Below, one piece after another: positions 1-11,276 of a DNA stretch of 64,000 nt (the stretch's first letter is position 1; every line of letters begins with the position of its first letter). A model generated the notes under the pieces. That model searched no databases and had not been told where the DNA came from. It was given only the letters and a program-made list of their open reading frames with translations. Both the position numbers and the translations under genes were made by a program. The DNA is taken from the NCBI RefSeq assembly GCF_014356525.2, contig NC_052510.1, positions 51,675,119-51,739,118 of the forward strand, written 5' to 3'. This stretch comes from Nilaparvata lugens. Lineage: Eukaryota; Arthropoda; Insecta; Hemiptera; Delphacidae.

Positions 1-792
1 TTGATCATTCTATCACTGTATAACTAATCTCGTGTGTCAATCTATACAATCTGCATGTGTATTGGATCTACATTACTATTTGTCTATCAAAACGCTTTAA
101 ATAATATTATAATGTTATCAAATTTGGAAAATAAATTTAAATTTTATCCAAATGAAGTATTTCTTATCATGGTATCATTTGTTTTAGATAATCATGAATG
201 CATTTTTATTAATTATAATTTGTTTTACAGTATTGAATTAGAATAGAGAGAATTATACAATATAATTAATCATAATAGAAAGTCCCACACAAAAGTAACT
301 CACTACTTTCTTACCGTTGTAAGCCCCTTTCTTGGCTTATATTTATTATCCAGAAACTTGAAAGCGTCATAGGCAAACCAATTTCACATAGGCTCACATA
401 AATTTCATCTCTTCCTGAAAAAAAGAAATCTAGAATGTATGAAAATATGTAAAATACCTACAATTTATGAGTGATGGTACTGTATACATACAGTAAGTTG
501 TAAATACTTTCAATAATTTCACAAGTCCACAAATTTAAATTTACTAGAAAAACTAGAATTACTTTGAGAACTTTATCATAGAAAATTTCACAGTTCTGTC
601 GAACCCAGACACATTATTTATATTCGGGGCTCTACCCTGAATAACAAAAATAAAACTAATAATATAATTTCTTAAAAAACCTTTTACTTTTTTCAAAATT
701 CAAATAACAAAAAAACATACCTATTTAAGAAAATTTATTGATTTTTAAATTTTTCAATAATTCAAGTTCTAATATTAATATTTATAGCTTTT
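1..792. other. AT-rich stretch without a recognisable gene
   Basis: Nothing coding is recognised here. The one open frame near the start (70 codons) is AT-rich with no domain signature and no ATG-initiated support. Confidence 0.6.
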
Positions 793-916
793 GTGAAAGC
801 TGAATAATAATTAAATAAAACATAGTAGATTCGTTGTGCAAAGCTGTGAAAGCTGAATAATAATATTAATAGACTAAAAATAATAATTTACTAAAACAGT
901 AGATTCGTCGTGCAAA
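793..916. repeat. Two-copy direct repeat next to a SINE head
   Basis: Two tandem units each begin GTGAAAGCTGAATAATAAT (793 and 846) and end near GTAGATTCGTYGTGCAAA. The second is longer by an internal AT-rich insertion. The array lies directly against the tRNA-like sequence at 918-1000, so it may be the 3' body or tail of that SINE, which is read on the minus strand. Confidence 0.6.
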
Positions 917-917
917 A

Positions 918-1000
918 AAGGGACGATGCGTTCGGGGGGATTTGAACACGGGACGCATGAATGGAATGTCAGAGCTCTAACCACTAGACCATCAGTTACG
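918..1000 (-). repeat. tRNA-derived SINE head (pol III A and B boxes)
   Basis: On the minus strand the sequence has an A-box-like block, TGGTCTAGTGGTTAGAGC, at 972-991 and a B-box-like block, GTGTTCAAATCCC, at 937-949, with tRNA-like spacing. The flanks do not pair as an acceptor stem and the T-arm does not fold well, so it is not a functional tRNA gene. A tRNA-derived SINE is the best reading. The body would run toward lower coordinates through the direct repeats at 793-916. Confidence 0.55.
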
Positions 1001-1400
1001 ATGAATTGAAGAAAGAAATATCGGTTACTCCAAGAAATGCATTGTTGACTTGTTGTCTACGCAATTCTGTCTGGAGCAGTGTAAAAATGTACGAACGGAA
1101 TTTACAAAATAAACATATAGTAATGTTTTATTGAACATAGAATACTGTATATAATTATATGATTAGAGTTAAATTTAGAATTCAAAGCACATTGATTTAA
1201 TATTTGAGAAAGCTATAATATAAATTTGGAAGTTTTAAATCATTACACAGGTTTCTTTGTATTGAGGCTCAGATCTTCAATACAATTCAACTGTCTTTGT
1301 CTCCTATTATAAATAATAAACTAGCTGTACTGAAAATGTTTATCATACAATAAAAATTGAATAAGATTCTTCATCAATTTGTTTAAATAATTCAACTTAC

Positions 1401-1636
1401 CTTTGCCGGTACTTCTGCTATTTGTAATTTTCAGTTTCTCTCGCCGGTATGAAGATTGAAGATTTTGAATTTTTTTTAATGTCTTCTTTTGAAATATTAA
1501 ACTCCTCTGATATTGCTCTCCAAGCATCTTCCCTGTGTTGCTTTCTAAAATGAAGCTTGTGGGATGGATCCCACAAAATTGGTTTCTCACCATACGATTC
1601 TATTATTCTTAAAAGAACTTCTTCACTCCACTCCAT
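1401..1636 (-). pseudogene. MADF-domain exon with a frameshift
   Basis: Read on the minus strand from the ATG at 1634-1636, the product has the start of a MADF (Myb/SANT-like) DNA-binding domain: an LLxxI(E) helix, the ILWDPSHKLHFR segment, an AWRAI helix, and then KKIQNLQSSYRREKLK in a second frame. The frame changes at a run of eight T at 1470-1477, so one base has been gained or lost. The exon ends at 1401 with a consensus donor (GTAAGT on the minus strand at 1400-1395), so it was a spliced gene and not a retrocopy. MADF proteins are insect transcription factors, and the same fold is also carried as a second gene by PIF/Harbinger transposons. Which of the two applies here cannot be told. 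The frameshift could be a homopolymer assembly error. Confidence 0.6.
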
Positions 1637-1679
1637 TTCGAACTGACCGCTTGAAAAATGAACTAACCTCAAAAATGTG

Positions 1680-2690
1680 AAATGTTCAACCCAGCTGATC
1701 GGGTGACAAAATATTAAAATAATCTTACCAGGTGATTGCTGAGTAGCCTAATAATACATTAGGTTAATTAATTATATGTTTATATAATGAATTGATAATA
1801 AATATTATGATTATTGCATTTATTTTAATATTTTATTATAAAATTTCATTCTTGCCAGTGTTTCAAAAGGTGAAAGGCTTGGTTGGGAGTACGGCTTCTT
1901 TCTTCTAAATGCTAATATGTCGGTACCTATTATAATAAATGCTTTTATAACTTTATATTATTTAATTTAATTATTAATTTTTATAATTTTATTTGCTAAC
2001 ACAGAGATCGTAGCTATATTAACAAACATTACAAACAAAAACGTTGAACACGCATGCTCAACTATTGGTTCATTCGACGTTCGACCTAGGAGCTTGCCAA
2101 GCGCGACCTCTGTTCTACACGCTCTTCTCGCGTTCCCCGGTCGAACCACTCTTGCACCCCGGTCGATCATCAATCGCTCTGCTGGAGTGACGTTCGGTCT
2201 TGGAGCAGAACGAAAGTCTGTACGCACCTTAAGACTGACAAACATAACCACAAATACTCAATTTACAGAATCCTAATCGATTTTTCACTCTATCGATAGT
2301 TAGTGATCGATTTTGTGGAACATCGTTGTTATTTCACATTTAACAGCTGACGAAACAGATGATTTATTGTGTCACTCATCCATGAATGACGTGGCTCTCT
2401 TAAACCAAGTCAACCTGGGGCCGCGTCATTAAAATTTGTATGACACATAAAAATTTGATATTTTGAGGTTACATCGCCACTATGATGATATCACTTAGTA
2501 ATAATATCATTTCAAGTGTTAAATTATGTAAATAATTGAAAAAAAAGTTGTGGCCCCCAGTAATAAATCGTGTCCTGGGCTATGGCATCCAGTGAAACAA
2601 TATTGTCATTCATTTATGAATGACTTGGCAGTCAATGTGTTATATAATTAAAAACTTTTACTTACTGACTGAAGTTTTTTCGATCGTCTA
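1680..2690. other. Intergenic region with a CpG-richer island at about 2040-2270
   Basis: The segment at about 2040-2270 is much richer in CpG than its surroundings and is open in frames on both strands (1967-2251 minus, 2094-2276 plus), which is typical of CpG-rich non-coding DNA. Neither product resembles a known family. The rest is AT-rich and shows nothing. A DRE-type palindrome follows at 2290. Confidence 0.4.
2291..2298. promoter_or_regulatory. DRE-like palindrome TATCGATA
   Basis: An exact TATCGATA, inside the longer palindrome CTATCGATAG, sits at the edge of the CpG-richer stretch. In Drosophila this is the DREF/BEAF-type DNA-replication-related element found at housekeeping promoters. 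No initiating gene is recognised next to it, so the role is inference. Confidence 0.35.
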
Positions 2691-3020
2691 GCAATCATTT
2701 TCAACACTGTTGAAAATATACTGCTCAGTTGTTGCTCCTTGATACAAATGAAAATCATACGCTATTCCATTGCTACCACAAACAACATCTTTTATCCCAT
2801 ATTTGCACGGTTTATTCTTCATGTATTGACAAACGCTCAGCTGCCCTCCAAATGGTATCATCTGCTCATCTACACACAATGCGGTTTGTAATTATTGCAG
2901 TTGCCTACTGCGGTTACATACTGCATCATATAGGGGACGTACTTTCCAGAATCTGTCTTCTGGATTCTCATCTTCCAAGTTGTTCACAAAATGAATATTC
3001 TTCCTCAGTTTGAAATAACG
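2688..3020 (-). pseudogene. piggyBac-type transposase fragment (PGBD2/3-like), copy 1
   Basis: The minus-strand translation carries a run typical of the piggyBac DDE region: NIHFVNNLEDE, RFWKVRPLYDAV, then CVDEQMIPFGG, QYMKNKPCKYGIK, and AYDFHLYQGATTEQ. The first catalytic aspartate is in VDEQ. An in-frame TAA at 2892-2894 lies just before that motif. The N-terminal domain, the later catalytic aspartates and the C-terminal zinc finger are all absent. It is a decayed internal piece of a piggyBac transposase. The same piece, with the same stop codon, occurs at about 8485-8795. Confidence 0.75.
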
Positions 3021-3341
3021 GTTGAATTATTGTCTTGAATCGACATTTGAAGTCTATCTTGAGGCCGCTCAGCTTCTGGGGCTCTGGCTCCCCAGGCTCC
3101 TCTTCATTTTTAATTAATTATTATTTTAAACGTTCACTACGAATCCATACCGGTATTATGTTCAGAACGGACTTTATAAGATATTTAGAACGGAAATACG
3201 TAGTATTTCAGAATTGTTAAACTGTTAATCAATCGCCGTATCTCAGCGCTGTTCAGTGTCTAAACTTCTCCAATTCAAATACACGAAACTTGAGTATTCG
3301 CAATAACTAGTAGGAATTTAAATCGCGAAAATGAAATCTTA
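2709..3341. repeat. Dispersed duplicate containing the piggyBac fragment, copy 1
   Basis: This segment is nearly identical to 8485-9030. The main differences are about 83 extra bases here (about 3151-3233), a five-base indel near 3018, and a few substitutions. Similarity stops abruptly on both sides, so the unit was copied as a block after the piggyBac fragment had already acquired its stop codon. Confidence 0.8.
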
Positions 3342-6226
3342 TCTCTTTCAGGCACAGAAAATCAGCTTGCTTTTTGTACCCTACATGCACAGAAAAATTT
3401 TTGCTCAGCTACTTGTGAATAAACATGTGATTTCCATCCAATATAGTCAGAGTAACATGGGAAAAATGTTAAAAAATTTTTTACCTTCTAGTTATTTAAA
3501 TATGGGGAGGTTCAAATTTCAGACCACAATGCAGCAAGAGTGACAATATCATTATTGAAAAATAACTTCATGCAGAGTACTTATACTTAGCTGTAGGGTT
3601 ATAGAAACACCTCATTTACTCATAGCTGATATTTATTCCTTGAATACTGTAAAGCTCTTCCTGGGGGAGTCACTCTCACCTCCAAGGATAGGACGATACA
3701 CGTATAAAGAATCAGATGTGGAATGTAAATAGTCCCACGTTACTGGCCAAATCATGTAGTGCTGTATTTAAATGCCTCACGTTGTGTCAGCAAATCGTGT
3801 AAAGCGGTTTTTTACTCGCCTCACATACGTAGAGTGAATCTTGCACTGAATCACCAGTGTCGAGGTTATAAATTTTGTAACTGCGTGCGTGGACGCTAAG
3901 TGTACACCAGACTGATTGGTTCACTACAAGATTCAATACAATTGTCGGAATCGCAGGAGGCCTAAACACTCGCTCACCCTTGATTCTTCTTATGACAGAT
4001 TGTATGGTGATGAAATTTTTATAAGTAGTGTAGCGGTCGCTAAACACTGAATACGGATACCTTAAAATTATTACCTGTGATGAAAGAGCATACAAAATCA
4101 TACAGGTCGAGCAAAAATCCCGATGTAGATAATTTACGGGACTGCGTCTCTAATAAGTTCCGAAGATTAAGATAGGGTACAAGGACCAGATATCGTTCGG
4201 AATATATTTCGAGAACAGAGTCTTGTCGGGTTCTAAGCTCTATTGTAGGAAATTGTATGATCTCCGGCTGCATTTGCTGTACAGCTGATGTATTCGCTCC
4301 TAAGTCGAGGTTGGTAACAGATAAAAGCTGATATATGAGCAGGTAAGGACAGAGAATAAATAATCCCGATCTGACCCCACTCACTACATCCACTGAGACC
4401 TGTTCCAATATCCAGCTTACTTCAATTATTTCAATGATCGTATTCGATCGGTTCTTGATAATATAGAACGTATCAGACACAATAATTGACAGGCTTAAGA
4501 AATAATCGAACTCAGAAGATGAATTAACAAAATTGAAATATATTATAATAGAATATATGATCTCACAGTGCAGATTCAGAATTTGATTTACAGATTGAAC
4601 GTGATTTAACATTAACAAAGATGATTAGCAATTTTCTTGTATTTGCATGACACCATGCATGATTCAACAGAATTTTACAATTGATAAAATTTAACAGTTT
4701 TGAAAAAATAGTGAAAATAAATTATAAAATATGTTAAAATGCTCGGGGTCGTGGTTCTGGCAGCGGAGGATAGTTAATCAACTACAAGTTCTTATAAATT
4801 CTATATTGACTAAATTCTAGGCTCTTGATGACTAATAAGCGCTTGTCGGCGTGGCCAATAATTTAATGAAGAAAAATTTATATTTTCTGCACTGTAATAT
4901 TTTTCGAAGCGTAGATTGGGGCCCCTTTAAATTTTACAACTCACGTGAAACTCCTTGGCGGTCGTGGTTTTCTTCTTTAGATCAAAATCGTTTGATCGGC
5001 AGCGGGTCCAGGCTTCGGTCTCAGCACGTGGGGAATTTTAATTTAATATCTCCTTCACCAAATTAATTAAGGGATAATTGAACTTTAAACTCTTGATTTA
5101 TCGATTGATGAAAATAGATTTACGAATAAGAAATAGGATAGCCTAAAATATTGGCTCACAAATAAAACATATAAAATCGAACGAAAATTTTACAAATAGG
5201 TCTTGGTAACTTTCACGAGGTCTGAACGGTGAGGATTTCAAAAGGGAAGTGAAGTCTTTTTCTAAGCTTCTTGACTAGAACTTTCTTTCTGAGAATCTCG
5301 GTGTACTTAATTTGCATGAAAATTTGCCATTGGTAGAACGATTATGACGTAGACATGACGTCAGTGGCAAGCAGTAGAATATAATTCCTTTAATCACAAT
5401 AATAATCCAATTTGTATAATTCTTTAAACTACTTAATTCTCTAGATAGAGTTCCTCTATACAATGTACATGTGCTAGCATATATGATAAGGCAGGTTTGT
5501 TGTTTGATAACAGATTAACATAATATGATGTTTTCAAACGATCACCTTTTTGGTGCTATTTCTCTGCACTATGATTGGCTTAGACTTGCCAAAGAGATTC
5601 AATCACCATGTGGTTCAGTTGAAACAATAATTAATAATTTAATATTCTTATACAATTCTTATTATGTTTGAGACTGTTATAATTAATTTCCGCTGCTCTT
5701 ATCAATAATATAATGTTCATGCTATGACCTAGTTAGTTACAATAATACTTGATATTATAATATAATTTCTTAAATAATAAATAATTTCAACAATAATACA
5801 TACATTTTATTTTTTTTATTCGAAATTCTTGGTCCTTTATTGATAGTTTTTACTTTTTAGAAATAATATTAGAGCTTGCATGAATTCTGGCATGACATTT
5901 TACAATATGTTGAATCAGTCAGCTGTGTTTGAGCTGCTTCAAAAACATCTGATCAATAGTAAACAAAGTGTAACCTCAAAATTCAATGAGTAATTCATAA
6001 ATGGTTCGTGCTTAATTTGCAGAACAATTACAATTTCATTGAATAATTCTCTAGAAAATATGCAGTACAAAACGGTATTCTTATCTGATATACAGTTATT
6101 GATAAGGAAGCTTTATCGCTCGGATGCTAACTGTTCCTTTAGCAAATTCTTTTCTTTTTATGAGGGTAATCACAATTTTTCTCTCTTCTCATGAGGTTTA
6201 TTTAAAAGATTCATCACAATACATAA
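3342..6226. other. No recognised gene; two overlapping minus-strand ORFs of unknown nature
   Basis: The longest frame, 4040-4618 on the minus strand (about 192 codons), encodes a protein with several hydrophobic stretches but no family signature that I recognise. A second frame, 3787-4101 minus, overlaps its end. They could be fragments of a membrane protein, or chance openings. From 4620 to 6226 the sequence is AT-rich with short frames only. Confidence 0.4.
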
Positions 6227-6314
6227 AAATAAAAATATATACATATGAAAAAGTGGAAATAAAAATATATACATATGAAAAAGTGAAAATAAAAATATAT
6301 ACATAATGAAAAAT
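6227..6314. repeat. Tandem repeat, about 30-bp unit, three copies
   Basis: The unit AAATAAAAATATATACATAT followed by GAAAAAGTGR is repeated nearly three times. The unit length is divisible by three, so short open frames run through it on both strands, but they are a by-product of the repeat. Confidence 0.85.
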
Positions 6315-6387
6315 TGAGAAAATTTTAGTAGAAATGATAACTTTAGATAAGGGAAAGTCATTGTTAATTTTAGTATTCTCAAACTGT

Positions 6388-8046
6388 TTAGATATTCTTA
6401 TTGGTGTGGTATTTCTGAAAGCATTCTTTATTCTTTGCTAAACAAAGTGCAACTTTACAACTGGAACAAGCCCAATCAGTCCTCACTGGCTGTTTCTTAG
6501 TGCTGCACAGTGCACATCTTCTTCTGGTCGTTCGTTCTGGCTGGTGACTTGCTGATTGAAGCCGAACGTGATGAGAAAGTTTTTTCTTTTTATTCATCAC
6601 AGGACTATCATCCTTTGATCTTCTATCCAACTCCAAAAGTCTTGTAGAAACTAATGCAGTTGAAATTTTTCTGCGGAAGTTTATAAGTGTTTTTTTTCAT
6701 TTGAAATTTGTGAAAATATCACATATGAATTAACAACTGCAGCATCCAGAAAATAAAAAAAAATACGATGCCACCACTTGTGACTCTTTCTGTCCAATTC
6801 ATATGTCTTTTTATTCTGGTCAAACTTATCAACGCAATTCATATTCGCATTATAGTCTGCAATATGTTGAGGGCATGCAACTATAATGGTACTGCCATCA
6901 CGCTGTCTCCTTCTCAATTCAACTGCTGATTCAGGATTTTGAAAATTTGATAAAATATAGACACATCTATTATCCATCCACTGAATCACCGAAACATCCT
7001 TTTTACTCCACCATTTATATTCACCGCTTTTCAGTGTCTTTTCTTGGACGAATTTCGGAAGTTGCACTCTGGATTTATTTACGGTTCCAGTTGCGAGGAT
7101 TCCTAGATCTCTGAGGTCTTGCATCAACTTAACACTAGTGAAATAATTGTCAAAGTAGACTCTATAAAATGTATTCCGTAAATCAGCTGTCATATTCATG
7201 ACAACACGATGCTGGCCTATAGCAGCTTGAAAAGTTCTCTTGTAGCTTGTCTAAATAAGGCCGAAGTTTATACAGCTTGTCAAAGTCAGTCGAATTTCTT
7301 GTAGGGGTCAAGTTGTTATCATTCACATGTAAATGTGACAATAACCATCCAAACCTGTTCACTGTCATTAATTTAGATATGTATGGGTCATGCAAATCTT
7401 CATCAGAACTCCAGTAGTCACGATAGCTCGGTAGTTTCTTGATGCCCATCAATAAATTGATACCCAAGAATGTTTTTAATTCTACACTTGTCACTGGAAC
7501 ATATCTTTTGCCTTCTTGTTGTGCATACAAGTTGGTTTGAAAAACTAGGTTTTCAATTATAGACTCATCAAACAGTTTCATAAAGATCTCAAATGGAGAG
7601 GGGTCATTTAGATTACAGATGATGGCAGATGGTCCTTCCTCTGAGTTGAAAACAGGAGGGTCCATATACCTATTGATATGGTCCCATTGATCAGGAGTTT
7701 GTTGAATATCAGTCACATTATTGGGTTCATCTTCATCACTAGAAGGACTGGGAAGGTCTTCAACATTCAAGTCTTCATGTGTTTCAAGATTGTTATTCAA
7801 ATGAACATGATTATGTAACTCTAAGTTTTCATCTAAATAATCAGAATTGTCATCACTTCCATCAGCTCCAGACTCCGAACATGAAGGAATTTCTTCAATA
7901 GATATATTATGGATAATATCTTCAGTGATATCCTTCAACTGAATTGAGTCCATTGTGCCTAAAACACAGAAAAACGAAAGCCGCTGTGTAGAAGCGTGTT
8001 GTGTGCAACATAACCTATAAGTTATGAAACATTCACAATGCTGCAC
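6388..8046 (-). pseudogene. PGBD4-like piggyBac transposase, broken
   Basis: Three minus-strand pieces line up with a piggyBac transposase of the PGBD4 type. The first (7183-8046) has the acidic N-terminus and the segment ending in LYKLRPYLDKL. The second (6681-7199) has YFDNYFTS with the second catalytic aspartate, the region ending NMNCVDKFDQN with the third, and the KSHKWWHRIFFYFLD helix. The third (6388-about 6690) has the C-terminal cysteine-rich zinc-binding domain (CALC, CSSCKVALC, CFQKYH). Between the first two pieces, roughly the 70-80 residues that should carry the first catalytic aspartate are missing. Pieces two and three are separated by a frameshift at a run of eight A (minus strand) near 6685. 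The gene is inactive as it stands. No TTAA-bounded ends could be fixed. Confidence 0.85.
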
Positions 8047-8484
8047 GGTGGTCTGAATTATGAACCCCCCAAAAAAGGCGTGTAAAAAGACTATTAAGAT
8101 TTATTATATAAAAAAATATTACTTACAGCTTCTATGGAGATATAATTAGCCTTGTATCACGAGATAACTCTGAAGAATTCGTCTGTGATGAAAATATCAC
8201 ATGTTGAATCACACGTTTCACAAGTCATGAGCTAACCAAACTTTTCTGAGTAATAACTGAAATGGACGGCAGTGCTTCTGTACAGTGCTGCACTCTGTTC
8301 AAGATCATATGTTACTAGAGCCAACAGACTAGAGTGGTTCAAAATAATATGAGCTTCTGTGCACTAACTACAAACATTCTAGAAGGTGGTCCAAGTCTTG
8401 TACCACCATGCAACACATGCTACCATGAAGGTGGCTCAAAACATGGACCACCATGCCTGAAAGTAAACATGGACCACCATGCCT
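8047..8484. other. Flank of the broken piggyBac gene with short repeats
   Basis: No gene is seen. At 8390-8484 the motif CATGGACCACCATGCCTG occurs twice, and variants of GGTGGTCC/GGACCACC occur in both orientations. This could be the subterminal region of the PGBD4-like element, but no TTAA plus terminal repeat was found to prove it. Confidence 0.4.
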
Positions 8485-9030
8485 GTTGAAAATATAGGCT
8501 ACTGCTCAGTTGTTGCTCCTTGATACAAATGAAAATCATACGCTATTCCATTGCTACCACAAACATCTTTTATCCCATATTTGCACGGTTTATTCTTCAT
8601 GTATTGACAAACGCTCAGCTGCCCTCCAAATGGTATCATCTGCTCATCTACACACAATGCGGTTTGTAATTATTGCAGTTGCCTACTGCGGTTACATACT
8701 GCATCATATAGGGGACGTACTTTCCAGAATCTGTCTTCTGGATTCTCATCTTCCAAGTTGTTCACAAAATGAATATTTTTCCTCAGTTTGAATTATTGTC
8801 TTGAATCGACATTTGAAGTCTATCTTGAGGCCGCTCAGCTTCTGGGGCTCTGGCTCCCCAGGCTCCTCTTCATTTTTAATTAATTATTATTTTAAACGTT
8901 CACTACGAATCCATACCGCCGTATCTCAGCGCTGTTCAGTGTCTAAACTTCTCCAACTCAAATACACGAAACTTGTCGTATTCGCAATAACTAGTAGGAA
9001 TCTAAATCGTGAAAATGAAATCTTCTTATA
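8485..9030. repeat. Dispersed duplicate containing the piggyBac fragment, copy 2
   Basis: This is the second copy of 2709-3341. It includes, on the minus strand, the same piggyBac fragment with the VDEQMIPF motif and the same in-frame TAA upstream of it. It lacks the roughly 83 bases present in copy 1. It begins within 450 bp of the 5' end of the PGBD4-like transposase, to which its encoded fragment is only distantly similar, so the two are different piggyBac lineages. Confidence 0.8.
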
Positions 9031-9860
9031 GGCAATTTTAATCCTTCCAAATAACTAAATATATCCATTTATAACTCATTTATGAGAAAAGTTTGAATCT
9101 ATTTGAAATATTTGCTCAGCCTGCAGAGTTGATCAAGATTACAGTACAAGATTCGTTACGTTGTCGAGTGAGTTGCAAAGATGGCGGTGGTATTCATTTA
9201 GAGTTTCAAAAAACTAAACTTATAATAACACTATTTAATCTATAATCAGTAATATTATTGACGGAGCTGAGCAGACAAGAGACAATTTTTACTCGACAAA
9301 ATGACGTCTGAGTCAACTCCCTTTCACCATACAGGTATCGGTCAATGTGGACGAAGTAGAGGTCGAGCGAGTTGGCGTTTGCGGGGGAACAGTAGTGGAA
9401 TTACCCATACAATGAGCAGACAGCCCACCAGTCCACCACTGAGTCCCGGTACCATGTGAACGGCGACCAAAGATTAGGTGGGCGTCGCGTTGTTTGAATA
9501 ACCCACTGACTGCTCTCCTCTGCAGTGAGCTTGCATCTCAGCTCCTCGAGTTTGGCTTGGCGGTGCAGGAGACATCGTCTCTGTCACAGTAACTACATGT
9601 ATCAAATGTAGGCTAGACAAATCGAAGATTAAACATCACGGTGAATGTGAAGTTTTGCAGGACTATCTGGATATTTTAAACAGAAGAGCTCGCACATTTT
9701 CTGATGTTCAGTTCAGGTTTTAAGCATTCCTTCATACTCTTATTCCTCGAATAGCGGTTTTCCTGACAAGGAAAAGAAGTATGAGCTTTATCTATTCTCT
9801 CGTTCTATCTGGGAACCTTCTGTGATTACCCTGTAAGCCTCTGCCATCGAACAGGAACAT
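9031..9860. other. CpG-richer stretch with a possible host promoter and first exon
   Basis: Base composition shifts to higher GC between about 9130 and 9600, unlike either neighbour. The stretch holds an AAGATGGCGG motif (9177-9186; YY1/Pho-like, common at transcription starts), a short ORF at 9301-9459, and a strong acceptor-like tract ending CTCTCCTCTGCAG near 9524. Another open run near 9595-9720 contains cysteines and ECEVLQDYLDILNRRA. I cannot assign a gene, and a host promoter is inference. Confidence 0.3.
9301..9459 (+). CDS. Possible 52-residue ORF or first exon, unrecognised
   Basis: An ATG at 9301 (context CAAAATGA, a reasonable insect start) opens 52 codons to a TGA at 9457-9459. 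The product is rich in serine, proline, glycine and arginine (GRSRGRASWRLRG near residues 17-29) and matches no family that I recognise. It lies about 110 bp downstream of an AAGATGGCGG motif, inside the only CpG-rich island of the area, which is the main reason to list it. It could be the beginning of a spliced gene or a chance frame. Confidence 0.2.
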   Translation: MTSESTPFHHTGIGQCGRSRGRASWRLRGNSSGITHTMSRQPTSPPLSPGTM

Positions 9861-11126
9861 GTTGAATTTAATTTTGTTCACAAGAACCTGTACGCGTCGT
9901 CGAGTATCTTCAGTATGTTGCATAGTGTTTTTTGGCTTATGCAAAGATTAACATACTTCTTTGGAAAATAATATTGAACTGAACAGTGTCTATTGGAGAC
10001 GTTTTCCTCACCCGACGGCGATTTATATCCACAACCTTGATGCAGGTGGAATGGAACGATGTCTGTCCATTTCATAGAAGTCCGTGAATAACTTCAGTTC
10101 TTCATCATAGGCAATTATCCCACACTTATGTTGACAGCTACGCGGTCCAGGCTGCTTCTATTTCAAAATATAAGGATGTCCAGCTTGTCTCAGCTGTTTT
10201 CTGAACTTTTCTTTCCAATCTTTTTAAATAATATCACTTATTTGAATTGCTCGATCATAGGTAACATTAATACTTTCTGCAGATCCATTGAATAATGGGC
10301 CATATGAATAAAGTAATATGCTTCATTTTCTATGAATTAACGTAAGAAAATCCTTTTGCTCATGCTCATCAAAAAATAGTTTGAGCATTTGCTCAAAAGT
10401 AAAGCTTATGTATGAATAAACTAGAGCATTTGCTCAAATTTTGAAGCAAAAAACTGAGTCTAGTCTAGAGCAACTTTTCACCTTTTGCTCATAGTAAAAT
10501 GGCTCAACTAATTCGTGTGAGAAAGAGGAAACTATACCAGATACGATCACAACCAATAGTTGAGAACTATAAAACTCTTTTTTGATTCAACCATGTAAAT
10601 GTCCAGTTGATGGCTGATCATTTCATAGGAAATATAAATGAAAAGAGTGGAGGAGCTCTAACATCTATACAAAATTTGCAGATATTTTTGAGGTTAGTTA
10701 TTAAAGCAAAGTTGACTGCTTTTTCAATAAATTTAATAGCGTTCAAACAAGTAAAATGCTAATTGAATTTGTTATCAAAAGTGATAAGTGATATATATCA
10801 CCATTATTCCTACAAAATAATAAATACAATTGGTATTGAATTAAGAATAATTAATTGATGAAAATTCCTAACAAATAGTCCTATGAAATAATGCTTTGAA
10901 GACTTCCGTGATTGCAAATATTGAGAACAGAATGAATAGCTTGAGGAAAATCGATGATCGCTTCTTCACAAAAATACTTCAATTCCCACCCGGACAAATC
11001 ATTTTTGTGTAGTGGCGTTCATTGATTTTCGTTCAGCTATTCATCCTGTTGTCAATATTTGCAATTGCGCAAGTCTTCAAAGTATCTGATTCATTAGGAA
11101 TTTAATTATTTGAGAAAAGTACTCAC
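9861..11126. other. No recognised gene; GAGCATTTGCTCAAA repeats
   Basis: Only short frames occur here. At about 10356-10490 the near-palindromic word GAGCATTTGCTCAAA appears twice (about 10383 and 10423), with related TGCTCATGCTCA and TTTTGCTCAT words in both orientations, resembling a small repeat or a MITE end. Nothing else is supported. Confidence 0.4.
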
Positions 11127-11276
11127 TCTTTCTGCTGCCTTATCTTTTCTGGCCTTTGCTTTCGAAGACTCGTAAAGATATTTTAGTGTTTTTATCTTTC
11201 TGATGTCTGTAATTTGGCTAGCATTGTATTCTTGGCTAATTTTTGTCCATGTATTGGTTTTTGTGAGTAGGGACAC
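11127..11276 (-). CDS. Internal exon of a Myb/SANT-like (trihelix-type) protein
   Basis: On the minus strand an open exon of about 150 bp is bounded by a good acceptor (TTTATTTCAG, AG at 11278-11277) and a consensus donor (GTGAGT from 11126 down). It encodes NTWTKISQEYNAS, then DIRKIKTLKYLYESSKAKARK, the layout of the Myb/SANT-like domain often found in insect regulators and in the second gene of PIF/Harbinger elements (Myb_DNA-bind_5 style). Flanking exons were not identified, so whether this is a host gene or a transposon gene is open. Confidence 0.45.

Noticed and set aside
918..1000. Functional tRNA gene
   Set aside because: A and B boxes are present but no acceptor stem forms and the T-arm does not pair.
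4040..4618. Chemosensory-type membrane receptor
   Set aside because: Hydrophobic stretches exist, but no receptor signature was recognisable and another frame overlaps its 3' end, so no function is called.
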